Positions 46,364 to 55,010 of a stretch of DNA of 64,000 bases are shown piece after piece (the first letter of the stretch is position 1; each line of letters begins with the position of its first letter). The stretch is taken from NCBI GenBank assembly GCA_021775095.1, contig JAJFII010000103.1:245597-309596 (forward strand). The letters run 5' to 3'. The notes under the pieces are model-generated. The model made no database searches. It saw only the letters and a program-made list of their open reading frames with translations, and was not told where the DNA came from. Source of the stretch: Rhodospirillales bacterium. GTDB taxonomy: Bacteria; Pseudomonadota; Alphaproteobacteria; Rhodospirillales; Casp-alpha2. Both the position numbers and the translations under genes were made by a program.

Positions 46364-47361
46364 GCGATCCTGAAATCCAGCTTAAGGTACGATCCTTTCT
46401 GCAGGAGTTAACCCATAGCGCCGTGACCCTGACCGGTCTTAAAAAACTGTCCGGCGGTGCCATTCAGGAAAATTGGGCTCTCGATCTGCAGGTCGAGGCG
46501 GGCGATTGGGCCGGCTTTCACGAACTGGTCCTGCGCTGTGATGCACCGACAGGTGTTTCCGCCAGCCATGGTCGGGCCGATGAATATCAACTGCTGAAAA
46601 TCGCCCGTGGTGCCGGTGTTCAGGTGCCGACCCCTTGTTTTTTGTGTCAGGACGTAACGGTTTTGGGGCGACCGTTTTTTTTAATGCATCGTCTTAAGGG
46701 CACGGCCGCCGGGCATCTTTTGACCAAACAGGCGGCCCAACCGGGCTTGATGAAAACCCTGGGGGTAAATCTGGCACGCATTCACAGCATCGATCCAGAG
46801 CGCCAGGGACTGGCTTTTTTGGGCCGACCACCGGCCAACCCCATTGACCATACCCTTGATCTTTATCGCCACTATCTGGACGCCATCGGGGCCTGCCGGC
46901 CAGCTATTGAGTTTGGTTTGGCCTGGTTACAACGCAATGCGCCAGGGACCGGCAGGATGACCCTGTGCCACCGGGACTATCGGACCGGCAATTTAATGAT
47001 CGATGGCGATCACCTGACCGGCATTCTCGATTGGGAGTTCGCCGGCTGGGGCAATCCCATGGAGGACATCGGCTGGTTTGTTGCCAAATGTTGGCGGTTT
47101 GGCGCGCCCCACCGCGAAGCCGGCGGGCTCGGCGACCGGGAGCCTTTTTACCAGGCCTATGAGCGCCAGGCGGGCCTAAAGATCGACCGGTCCGAGGTGG
47201 CCTATTGGGAGGTCATGGCCCATGTCCGCTGGGCGACCATCGCCTGCCAGCAGGCTGACCGGCATTTTAGCGGTGCCGAAAACTCCTTGGAGTTGGCCCT
47301 GACCGCCTACATCGTACCCGAGCTGGAATACGAGATTTTGATGATGACGGAGCATGGGTAG
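46348..47361 (+). CDS. APH-family phosphotransferase, LvaA-like acyl-CoA kinase
   Basis: A 337-residue kinase of the aminoglycoside phosphotransferase fold. The Brenner motif CHRDYRTGNLMIDG and the metal-binding ILDWEFAGWGNPMEDIGW are intact. This subgroup accompanies acyl-CoA dehydrogenases and phosphorylates the 4-hydroxyl of hydroxyacyl-CoAs rather than antibiotics. The start may be TTG 46348 (GGGAG upstream) or ATG 46354. It overlaps the upstream dehydrogenase gene and its stop overlaps the next start by one base. Confidence 0.85.
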   Translation: MVMGLSDPEIQLKVRSFLQELTHSAVTLTGLKKLSGGAIQENWALDLQVEAGDWAGFHELVLRCDAPTGVSASHGRADEYQLLKIARGAGVQVPTPCFLCQDVTVLGRPFFLMHRLKGTAAGHLLTKQAAQPGLMKTLGVNLARIHSIDPERQGLAFLGRPPANPIDHTLDLYRHYLDAIGACRPAIEFGLAWLQRNAPGTGRMTLCHRDYRTGNLMIDGDHLTGILDWEFAGWGNPMEDIGWFVAKCWRFGAPHREAGGLGDREPFYQAYERQAGLKIDRSEVAYWEVMAHVRWATIACQQADRHFSGAENSLELALTAYIVPELEYEILMMTEHG

Positions 47362-47729
47362 TGGTAAATAAACCGCAAAGCGCCGAACTGCTGTCCGTCG
47401 CCCGCGCCGTCCTGCGCGAGCAACTGATCGGCGAACTGCCCGTATCGAAAAAATATCCGGCGGTCATGGTAGCCAACGCCATGGCGATTGCCGCCCGTGA
47501 GCTGGAACAGGCCGGGCCGTCCAGAAACGTCGACCGGGCGCTTGCCGACCTTATGGACGCGCCGCAACCTTCTGATCGCTTGTGGCCGGATCTCATAAAA
47601 CGATTGCGTCGGGGGCAGTTTGGCGCCGGAGAAAAACCGACGGAGGCCCTGCGCCGGTTGTTACTTGACGAGGTGACGGACCGGTTGCGCGTCAGCAACC
47701 CCAAAATCCTTGAACCCTCGGACCCGTGA
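47361..47729 (+). CDS. DUF6285 protein, LvaB-like kinase partner
   Basis: A 122-residue soluble protein of the family found beside LvaA-type kinases. The conserved pattern is SAELLSVARAVLREQLIGEL, then KKYPAVMVANAMAIAARELEQ. In Pseudomonas the equivalent small LvaB is required together with LvaA for hydroxyacyl-CoA phosphorylation. The GTG start overlaps the kinase stop (TAGTG), so the two are translationally coupled. No catalytic motif is visible. Confidence 0.75.
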   Translation: MVNKPQSAELLSVARAVLREQLIGELPVSKKYPAVMVANAMAIAARELEQAGPSRNVDRALADLMDAPQPSDRLWPDLIKRLRRGQFGAGEKPTEALRRLLLDEVTDRLRVSNPKILEPSDP

Positions 47730-47749
47730 AGCTTGCGGCGGATTAACCA

Positions 47750-49063
47750 TTATCCGTCGGCGGTCGGGTGATAAATTCCGTCTGCGCCTAAGTACTCGGA
47801 TCCATCGTTCCGGTAAAAATGATCGGAGCTGGCCTGCTCCAGGACTTTTAACATGTGGGGGACGGGCAGATTGAGGGATCTTAGTTTTTCGCAAAACCGT
47901 GCCGGACCGATGGCATCGAGCATTTGGAACGGGCCCCGTGCCCAGGCAAACCCCCAGCGCATGGCCCGGTCGACGTTGACAACATCGTCGGAAATTTGCG
48001 GGATCAGGTCGGCCGCATAACACAGGGTGCCGCCCATGGTGCGCCAGGCAAAAGTTGCCTCGGCATCGTCGCCAAGCATCATATCCAGAGCCCTGTGGGG
48101 GGCATCGAGGGTCACCGTTTTGGTATCACGCCAAAGGCCTTTTTTCAGATCAAAGGTTTCCTTCTTTTTTGAACCATCGCCCCGTTTTTGCACGCGGTAA
48201 AATCCACCACCGGATTTACGGCCCAGTTGACCCCGTGCCAGCATCTCGGTTTCGGCCGGCGGGAAGCGCGTAAAAGATTTGCCGGCGTCACCGTCCGGCA
48301 GGTTGAGGGCCAGATTTTTGCCGACAAAATCCATGATATCGAGGCCAATCAAATCGATCAGACCGTATAAACCGGTTGGCGGCAAACCTACCGGGCCGGA
48401 CATCAGGGCGTCAAGGGTCTCCATATCGAGGTCAGAATCCAGGGCGCTGTTGGCATGATGAAGACCCGATAACATCCAGTAGCAGCCAATGCGATTGCCA
48501 ATGAAATTGACCGTGTCCTTGGCGTGAACGACCCCTTTGCCCAATTCCCGACGACAAAACCGACCGAGCCGTTCAACAACCGCAGGCCGGGTCTGTTGGC
48601 CTGGAACCATTTCCAGAAGCCGCATGATTTTTACTGGATTAAAAAAGTGGGTAACGACTATATCCTCACACAATCGCCCCGGCATCTGGGCGGTAATGTC
48701 GCGCAGGGGAATACCCGACGTGTTGGTGCTGACCACCGATCCGTCGCGCCGCAAGGGCTCAAGGCGCGCCATCAGATCCCGCTTGGTTTGCAGATCTTCA
48801 ATCACCGCTTCACAAATCCAGTCACAGTCGGCGATTTTTTCGAGGTCGTCGGCCAGGGTGCCAAGCGTGATATTGGATTTTTTTGCCACAGTATCAAGGG
48901 CCGGCGGGCGACCGGAGATGATTCGCTCAAGGGCTTTCTCGGCCGCTTCCATGGTGACGTCGAGTAATAACACCCGGCAGTCCCGTTCGGCGCACAGGCC
49001 GGCGATCCCCGTGCCCATGGTCCCGCCACCGAGGACGGCGACGGATTGAATTTTATCAGACAT
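47750..49063 (-). CDS. 3-hydroxyacyl-CoA dehydrogenase
   Basis: A 437-residue NAD-dependent beta-oxidation enzyme. The Rossmann motif is VAVLGGGTMGTGIAG, the catalytic His is in VVTHFFNPVKIMRLLEMVPG, and KDTVNFIGNRIG starts the first C-terminal 3HCDH domain; a second such domain follows (about residues 310-430). There is no enoyl-CoA hydratase domain, unlike FadB. The ATG at 49063 has AGGAGG eight bases upstream on the minus strand. It is convergent with the lva-like genes and could act on the enoyl-CoA products after hydration. Confidence 0.88.
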   Translation of the reverse strand: MSDKIQSVAVLGGGTMGTGIAGLCAERDCRVLLLDVTMEAAEKALERIISGRPPALDTVAKKSNITLGTLADDLEKIADCDWICEAVIEDLQTKRDLMARLEPLRRDGSVVSTNTSGIPLRDITAQMPGRLCEDIVVTHFFNPVKIMRLLEMVPGQQTRPAVVERLGRFCRRELGKGVVHAKDTVNFIGNRIGCYWMLSGLHHANSALDSDLDMETLDALMSGPVGLPPTGLYGLIDLIGLDIMDFVGKNLALNLPDGDAGKSFTRFPPAETEMLARGQLGRKSGGGFYRVQKRGDGSKKKETFDLKKGLWRDTKTVTLDAPHRALDMMLGDDAEATFAWRTMGGTLCYAADLIPQISDDVVNVDRAMRWGFAWARGPFQMLDAIGPARFCEKLRSLNLPVPHMLKVLEQASSDHFYRNDGSEYLGADGIYHPTADG

Positions 49064-49155
49064 GTAAAGGCCTCCTGCGTTGACGGACTGCTTCGCCTTG
49101 CCTAAAGATTGCAGGGGCCTTTGTAAAGGGCCCAACCAGCCAATCGGGGACACCT

Positions 49156-50451
49156 ATGGTCACACCTAAATTTGCTAATTTTGACACCCTGGCCCTGCAT
49201 GCCGGACAGCAACCGGATCCGGCGACGGGAGCCCGTGCGGTGCCGATCTATCAAACCACGTCTTTTATGTTTGACGACACCGACCACGCGGCGGCGCTGT
49301 ATAATCTGGAGCGCCCTGGCCACATCTATTCGCGCCTGTCCAACCCGACCGTTGCCGTTTTGGAAGAACGGGTCGCCGCCCTGGAAGGCGGCGTCGGTGC
49401 GGTCGCCACAGCCAGTGGCATGGCGGCGCTGTTTCTCGGTGTTGCCACATTGATGGATCAGGGCGCGCATATCGTCGCGTCCGGTTCGCTTTATGGCGGG
49501 TCTCACAATCTTTTTACCTATACCCTGCCGCGCTTTGGCATCGAGACGACGTTTGTTAACCCCCGGGATCCGGAAGCCTTTCGCAAGGCAATCCGACCGG
49601 AGACCCGGCTGGTGTTTGGCGAAACCCTGGGCAATCCCGGCATTGAGGTGATGGATCTACCGCGCATCGCCGACATCGCCCATGCGGCGGGTCTGCCTTT
49701 CATGATCGATTCGACCTTTACCACCCCCTATTTGATGAAACCCTTCGAGTTTGGCGTAGATCTGATTATGCATTCGCTGACCAAGTTTATGGGCGGTCAC
49801 GGACTGGCGATCGCCGGGGCCCTGGTCGACAGCGGCAAATTTGATTGGGAAAAGAACGGCAAGTTTCCGACGTTGACCGAACCCTACGCCGGTTACCACG
49901 GGCTCGATTTTGCCGACGAGTTTGGTCCCCAGGCCTTTATCATGCGGGCCCGCGCCGAAGGGTTAAAGGATTTTGGTGCCTGCCTGAGCCCGGGCAATGC
50001 CTTTTATATTTTGCAAGGGATCGAAACCCTGCCCCTGCGGGTGCAAAAACACGTCGCCAATGCCGAAGCCGTGGTTGCCTTTCTGGATCAGGCAGAGGAG
50101 GTCGAGTGGGTCAATTATCCGGGCCTGGTGAGCCACCCGGACCATGCCCTGGCGAAAAAGCTGCTGCCCAAGGGTGCCGGGTCGATTTTGAGTTTCGGCG
50201 TTAAGGGCGGGCGCGACGCCGGTCGCCGGTTTATCGAAAATGTTTCCCTGGCCTCCCACCTGGCCAATGTGGGTGACGCAAAAACCCTGGTCATTCATCC
50301 GGCAAGCACAACCCATCAGCAAATGAGCGCCGATGATCTGGCTGCCGCAGGTATTGGTCAGGGGATGATCCGTTTGTCGGTTGGGATTGAAGACAGTGCC
50401 GATATCATCGATGATTTAAAACAGGCGCTGCGCGCGTCGCAAAAGGCTTAA
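49156..50451 (+). CDS. metY: O-acetylhomoserine sulfhydrylase (MetY-type PLP enzyme)
   Basis: A 431-residue Cys/Met-metabolism PLP enzyme. The schiff-base Lys is in MHSLTKFMGGHGLAIAG, and FDTLALHAGQQPDPATGARA with VPIYQTTSFMFDD is the typical N-terminus of O-acetylhomoserine aminocarboxypropyltransferase. It uses sulfide (or a thiol) and O-acetylhomoserine to form homocysteine or methionine. A hydrolase gene follows within four bases. cysH about 7 kb away may provide sulfite for reduction, but no direct operon link exists. Confidence 0.9.
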   Translation: MVTPKFANFDTLALHAGQQPDPATGARAVPIYQTTSFMFDDTDHAAALYNLERPGHIYSRLSNPTVAVLEERVAALEGGVGAVATASGMAALFLGVATLMDQGAHIVASGSLYGGSHNLFTYTLPRFGIETTFVNPRDPEAFRKAIRPETRLVFGETLGNPGIEVMDLPRIADIAHAAGLPFMIDSTFTTPYLMKPFEFGVDLIMHSLTKFMGGHGLAIAGALVDSGKFDWEKNGKFPTLTEPYAGYHGLDFADEFGPQAFIMRARAEGLKDFGACLSPGNAFYILQGIETLPLRVQKHVANAEAVVAFLDQAEEVEWVNYPGLVSHPDHALAKKLLPKGAGSILSFGVKGGRDAGRRFIENVSLASHLANVGDAKTLVIHPASTTHQQMSADDLAAAGIGQGMIRLSVGIEDSADIIDDLKQALRASQKA

Positions 50452-50455
50452 GGTT

Positions 50456-51244
50456 ATGGATTTTCGGGTCGACGGATTGCGTGCCCACGCGGCCACGGGC
50501 AGCCGCCCCCTTAACCCGTCGGAACCGGCGGTTTTGTTCGTTCACGGGGCCGGAATGGACCGGACCGTCTGGCAGTTACAAACCCGCAATGTCGCCCATA
50601 GGGGATACCAGGCCTACGCCATAGACTTGCCGGGGCACGGCCGCTCAGAAGGCGATGCGCTGGCCTCAATTGGCCAAATGACCGATTGGCTCGGTAAATT
50701 CATGGACGCTGCCGGGCTCAAGACGGCAACGCTTGTCGGCCATTCCATGGGGGCATTAATCGCCCTGCAGTTTGCGGCCCGGGCACCGCAGCGCATTGAC
50801 AAATTATGCCTGATGGGGATTGCCGAACACATGCCGGTGCACCCGGATCTGCTGGACGCAGCCCGGTGCAATGAAACCCTAGCGCCGGAACTGATTGTTT
50901 ATTGGGGGCTCGGTGACGCGGCGCAACGGGGCGGTCATCCGCATCCCGGCCTTTGGGTGAAAGGTGCCAGCCAGACCCTGCTTGAACAGGCCCGCGCTGA
51001 TGTGCTGTATGTCGATCTGACGGCCTGCAACCAATATAAGGAGGGTTTGTCGTGTGCCGCCGCCGTGACCTGCGAAACCTTGTTTGTATTGGGTCAGGAC
51101 GACAAAATGACGCCGGTAATAAAAGCTTTACCGCTCTGCGAATTAATCGCCTCTTCCAGCACGGTGGTTATCAAAAAGTGTGGTCACATGGTGATGCTTG
51201 AACATCCCCACGCCGTGTACGAGGCCCTCAAGAGCTTCATCTAA
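50456..51244 (+). CDS. Alpha/beta hydrolase
   Basis: A 262-residue alpha/beta-fold hydrolase. The nucleophile elbow is GHSMGALIALQFA, the oxyanion region is FVHGAGMDRTVW and the late His is in KKCGHMVMLEHP; the acid residue is probably in VLGQDDKMTP. It could be an esterase or thioesterase; a homoserine acetyltransferase is excluded by length. It directly follows metY, probably in one transcript. Substrate unknown. Confidence 0.82.
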   Translation: MDFRVDGLRAHAATGSRPLNPSEPAVLFVHGAGMDRTVWQLQTRNVAHRGYQAYAIDLPGHGRSEGDALASIGQMTDWLGKFMDAAGLKTATLVGHSMGALIALQFAARAPQRIDKLCLMGIAEHMPVHPDLLDAARCNETLAPELIVYWGLGDAAQRGGHPHPGLWVKGASQTLLEQARADVLYVDLTACNQYKEGLSCAAAVTCETLFVLGQDDKMTPVIKALPLCELIASSSTVVIKKCGHMVMLEHPHAVYEALKSFI

Positions 51245-51251
51245 CTCGAGA

Positions 51252-53036
51252 TTATTCGTTGGAATCATCCGTCGTCTTGCCCGTTTGGTGCCAGTTCACC
51301 GCATAGGCCCGAACCGGCTCGTCGATGCCCTTTAATTCATAGTGGCCGGCAACACCGATATCAAAGGCATGGTCGCTGCAAAGGTCAAATACCGACGGTG
51401 TGATATAGATTTCCCTTTCGTCGGCCTTGTCGCAGATGCGGGCCGCCAATTGTACGGTATGACCAAAAATATCGTCTTCTTCGCGGACCGCATCACCCGC
51501 ATTCAGGCCAATGCGTACGCGCACCAGGAGGTTTGGGTTTAAGCGGTTATGGTTGGCGATTTCGCGCTGAATTTTGATGGCCGCACGCACGGAGTTGGCG
51601 GCATTGGCAAAACTCGCCATAATGCCGTCGCCGGTATGTTTCACTTCTTCGCCGTGGTATTGGGCCAGGGCATTACGAACGACGGCATTGTGGGCACGGA
51701 CAACTTCCTGGGCACCGTGGTCGCCATGGTCGTGCGTCATCTGGGTTGAACCTACCAGGTCCGTGAACATAATCACAATAATTCCCTGGGCCTGCGCCGT
51801 TGCCGCAGCGGATCGCCGCCACCGGCGAATCAGTTCCGGCAATTCGCCGTAACAGTTAGCGTCTCCGGCAAGATATTTATCCAGAATGCGGCGTCCGGCT
51901 TCGGTCATGAAATGGTATTTTGGATCCTCATCGTAGGCGTCGAATTTCTCACAAAACAGGTCGACCATATCGGCCTCGGTGCCTAAGGCACTGATGGTTT
52001 CGCGGATCAGAATAAAGCGCTGAATGCCACCAAGTTCATGGGTGGCGCTGAACCGGTCACCGGCACCACCGAGAAATAGATTAATTCCAAATCGGCTGTA
52101 TTGATCAAGCGTCGTCAGGATATCAGCCAGTTCACTTAAACTGCCTTCGAGAAACCGTAACATGGCCATCCGGTATTTTTCATCAAGCGTTGTTGCATAA
52201 CTTGTCGGTCGTTCTTGTGGCGTTTCGGGTGCGGTGGTCTGCGCCCGGTCGGATGCACCTTCACCCTCTTGCAGGTTGGGTGTAAACAGGCTGTCGCCGT
52301 TGGCGGGCACGGCGGCGATTGGTCGTTCGGATGGCGGCGTTTCGGTGGTTGTTGGTGTTCGGTCCATGGCCACGGGAGCGGCTTCGGTCGGTCGGGTTTT
52401 ATCTTTGGATCCGGGTTTTACCCGGTTGCGGGGTTTGACTAAATCATCGGTGGTTATAAAAAGCCTGAAACAGATTCCCGTTAACAGCAGAAATACAATC
52501 GCACAAATCGTAAAGGCGGCAATTTCCTGGTAGAGAGGCGATACCGGCAGACCCGACTGGGCAAGGTATTTCATTACAAAACCGGTCGGCACATACAAGC
52601 CAACGGACAACAGGGATGCGATCGCGATGATGCCGGCCCCCCTGGCGACCTGTGGCCGCCGATTGGTGCCGCCAACCGACGGTTTGCAAGGTTTTTGCTG
52701 GCGGCGTTGGCGCGCCGCCTCAGCGGTTGCGCCGGATGCCGCCTGTGTCGCGGCGTCCTGCAAATCCTTTTGATGGGACGGATTGGGGTTTTTGTTTGGC
52801 GCTGGGGCGGCGTTGCGTTTCAGGCCCGGAGAAATCCACTCCAGAGTTTCCAGTGGCGCCCGGTTGCCGCCGTAGGCGGTGACCCGAATGATCCGCACCC
52901 CCTCAACACCCGGTTCCTGGTCCAGCTGTTTGGCCGTTGCAACGGCGTCGTCGCGTTCCAACTCGATAAACTGCGCATAGTGCTGCCATCGGTCGTCGGC
53001 GCGAACGTACATATCAAAGGTAACGGTTTGGGCCAT
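51252..53036 (-). CDS. Membrane-anchored class III adenylate/guanylate cyclase
   Basis: A 594-residue protein. Order: an N-terminal soluble domain (MAQTVTFDMYVRADDRWQHY) of about 75 residues, a Pro/Ala-rich linker, two membrane helices (about 135-160 and 165-195), a low-complexity linker, a helical region and a C-terminal catalytic domain (about 415-590). The metal Asp residues are in IMFTDLVGSTQM and KHTGDGIMASF; Lys before the second is the adenine-type residue. The transition-state Asn of the VNxAAR motif reads Gln (TVQLAARIC), an exchange seen in some bacterial members. Likely product cAMP. It lies 30 bases after azlD on the same strand. Confidence 0.82.
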   Translation of the reverse strand: MAQTVTFDMYVRADDRWQHYAQFIELERDDAVATAKQLDQEPGVEGVRIIRVTAYGGNRAPLETLEWISPGLKRNAAPAPNKNPNPSHQKDLQDAATQAASGATAEAARQRRQQKPCKPSVGGTNRRPQVARGAGIIAIASLLSVGLYVPTGFVMKYLAQSGLPVSPLYQEIAAFTICAIVFLLLTGICFRLFITTDDLVKPRNRVKPGSKDKTRPTEAAPVAMDRTPTTTETPPSERPIAAVPANGDSLFTPNLQEGEGASDRAQTTAPETPQERPTSYATTLDEKYRMAMLRFLEGSLSELADILTTLDQYSRFGINLFLGGAGDRFSATHELGGIQRFILIRETISALGTEADMVDLFCEKFDAYDEDPKYHFMTEAGRRILDKYLAGDANCYGELPELIRRWRRSAAATAQAQGIIVIMFTDLVGSTQMTHDHGDHGAQEVVRAHNAVVRNALAQYHGEEVKHTGDGIMASFANAANSVRAAIKIQREIANHNRLNPNLLVRVRIGLNAGDAVREEDDIFGHTVQLAARICDKADEREIYITPSVFDLCSDHAFDIGVAGHYELKGIDEPVRAYAVNWHQTGKTTDDSNE

Positions 53037-53066
53037 GGGGGAAGGAAACAGTCAGCTCGTCGTTGA

Positions 53067-53414
53067 TCAGAAGGGTAAGGTACCAAAATGTCGGGCCGCC
53101 GTTAAGCAGAGAAATACGCCAAAGGCAGTGCCCGTACCTACAAAGATGTTGCGGCCCCACAAAAAAAAGATGGCGAGGCCAACAAGCATTGCCGCGATGC
53201 GGTCAAAATCCGGTGTTTCCGCCAGGGTGCCCGATGGAATTAAGATAACCCGGGTGATTAATCCGGCCAGCATGGCGTAGGCAACGCAGTTGAACCATTG
53301 GAACAAATCGCCAGATATGTCGATCCGGCTGGCGACAGCGACGCCAAGCGCCCGCCAGACAAAGGTCCCGGCTATGCACAAAAACAAAACCACCCAAGGA
53401 TCGGTAACCGTCAT
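53067..53414 (-). CDS. azlD: AzlD-family small membrane subunit
   Basis: A 115-residue four-helix protein that starts by an ATGA overlap with azlC. Features fit AzlD: GTFVWRALGVAVASRIDISG at the N-terminus and AMLVGLAIFFLWGRNIFVGT. AzlCD exports branched-chain amino acids or analogues in characterised bacteria. Confidence 0.82.
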   Translation of the reverse strand: MTVTDPWVVLFLCIAGTFVWRALGVAVASRIDISGDLFQWFNCVAYAMLAGLITRVILIPSGTLAETPDFDRIAAMLVGLAIFFLWGRNIFVGTGTAFGVFLCLTAARHFGTLPF

Positions 53415-54121
53415 GTCCGGTTCTCCAACCCTTTGTCAAAATAGAAAGCGATGGTTCCAGCGACCAGACCGGTGACCGGAACACTCCATTCGGGAGAGAT
53501 CTGATAAATAAGCGGGCCGGTCAGGGCACCGAGGACGACGGCGATGATACAATTTCGGTAGCGAACCGAGGAGAACACAAAAACAAAATAGGCCGGGTTC
53601 AGAAAAACCAGGCTGACCGTCACGTACAGTGGTAAAAGTCCCGACGCGACAAACCCAATTGCCGTGCCGATGGCACCGCCAATCAGGCAGATAACCGAGA
53701 CCCCGACATAAAACGGCAACCGGTCTTCGACCGCCAGGGTCGGTCCCCGGCGCATAAAAACTGTCCAGATGTTGATCGATAACATTTGCGCCAACAGATA
53801 TCGCCAGCGCACGGCCGTCGGATCACCCCGGAAATGTGGCATTACAACAACGCACATGGGCATAAACCGCATATTCGCCATGGAACTGGCAACGACAATG
53901 GCAAAAACCGGCAAGCCAACGGCAAACAATTCGACCATGGCGACCTGGCCCGGCAAACCCCAGATGCCGATCGACGAACCCAGCGCCACACCCAAACTTA
54001 CGCCGGCATCTCTGGCCATGGAGCCAAATCCGATCATCGAGCCAAAAACCATCCAGAACGGCATTACCAGGCCGTCATGAATACCCAAACGAAGTGCTGC
54101 CGATTGTCCCAGCGGGGTCAT
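53411..54121 (-). CDS. azlC: AzlC-family transporter
   Basis: A 236-residue membrane protein of the AzlC family, with seven or eight helices and the segment WMVFGSMIGFGSMARDAGVS near the N-terminus. Together with AzlD it forms an exporter. It is placed between a TauE/SafE gene and azlD with four-base overlaps on both sides, so all three are one translational unit. The substrate is not known; amino-acid export is the family default. Confidence 0.83.
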   Translation of the reverse strand: MTPLGQSAALRLGIHDGLVMPFWMVFGSMIGFGSMARDAGVSLGVALGSSIGIWGLPGQVAMVELFAVGLPVFAIVVASSMANMRFMPMCVVVMPHFRGDPTAVRWRYLLAQMLSINIWTVFMRRGPTLAVEDRLPFYVGVSVICLIGGAIGTAIGFVASGLLPLYVTVSLVFLNPAYFVFVFSSVRYRNCIIAVVLGALTGPLIYQISPEWSVPVTGLVAGTIAFYFDKGLENRT

Positions 54122-54873
54122 GCGAAAATTGCCCGCCTCATCAAATTAACGCCGATCAGAAACAACAGGATGAGCATGACTTTGCGAAAGTTTTCCTGAT
54201 TGATCCGGCCACGAATTTTCTCGCCGATTAAAATGCCCAACATGCCGGGGATACAGGCCAGGACCGACAGGGGAAGGGATTGTTCATTGAGCATGCCGTT
54301 GGCCCAGAAGGAAAAGGTCAGGGGGAGCGCGCCAGTAAACCAGATCAGGCCAACGGTCCGCACCCAATCGTCTTTTTTAAGATTAAGGGTCATTAAAAAC
54401 ATCATCAGGGGCGGCCCCCAAATGGTCGAAATTCCGCCTAAAAAACCACCGGCAATTCCGGCCATCGGCCCCAGCCACCGTTCCGTTTGCGGCGAGATCG
54501 CCTGGGCCCGGGGTTTAAATAAACTGGACGCTGAAAAGATCACAACCGATCCGCCTAGAATGGCGAACAAAACCTGGTTATTCAATTCAATCAAAAGCCG
54601 TGTGGCAAGGATCAAGGAGCCCATAAAACACAGGATGGTCGGCCAAAACCGTTTGACCGGTGCCAGCACATCGCGCGACCTGACGGCTTGCCAAAAATTG
54701 GTGACCAGGATCGGAATGACGACAATGGCGATGCTCAGGGTCGGCGACAAGAAGTTGACCAGGATGGCAATCGAGATGATCGGCAGGCCAATGCCGGTAA
54801 CGCCTTTTGCGATACCGCCCATGCACAGCGCCGCAAAGATGATCGCGAGAGTTGAAATTTCCAAACCAAACAT
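54118..54873 (-). CDS. TauE/SafE-family transporter (first copy)
   Basis: A 251-residue, eight-helix permease of the TauE/SafE (sulfite/organosulfonate exporter) family. The paired motifs are GGIAKGVTGIGLPIISI at the N-terminus and GIAGGFLGGISTIWGPPLMMF in the second half. It heads the leftward safE-azlC-azlD set and is divergent from the GntR/UTRA gene at 55011. Family members move sulfite, sulfoacetate or carboxylates; a second copy is encoded at 60331. Confidence 0.85.
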   Translation of the reverse strand: MFGLEISTLAIIFAALCMGGIAKGVTGIGLPIISIAILVNFLSPTLSIAIVVIPILVTNFWQAVRSRDVLAPVKRFWPTILCFMGSLILATRLLIELNNQVLFAILGGSVVIFSASSLFKPRAQAISPQTERWLGPMAGIAGGFLGGISTIWGPPLMMFLMTLNLKKDDWVRTVGLIWFTGALPLTFSFWANGMLNEQSLPLSVLACIPGMLGILIGEKIRGRINQENFRKVMLILLFLIGVNLMRRAIFA

Positions 54874-54943
54874 CGGGGTTCCGCAATTGGCAACGGGGCT
54901 ATAGATCGCCGGAGCCTATCAAATGTGGGGGCCTAAGACAAAT

Positions 54944-54959
54944 CTATAGAGCTATATAG
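54944..54959. promoter_or_regulatory. Candidate operator CTATAGAGCTATATAG between safE and gntR
   Basis: An imperfect palindrome with CTATA and TATAG arms in the 137-base space between two divergent transcripts. UTRA-type GntR proteins often bind AT-rich palindromes near their own promoters. Only one copy is present in the window, so the assignment is tentative. Confidence 0.4.
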
Positions 54960-55010
54960 GACTTGAACAGATTTATTAAATAGACCATAATCCGAGACAG
55001 GGAGATGCCC

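Noticed and set aside
46348..47361. Antibiotic-resistance aminoglycoside phosphotransferase.
   Set aside because: The APH fold is shared, but the overlap with an acyl-CoA dehydrogenase and DUF6285 partner points to a hydroxyacyl-CoA kinase of metabolism.
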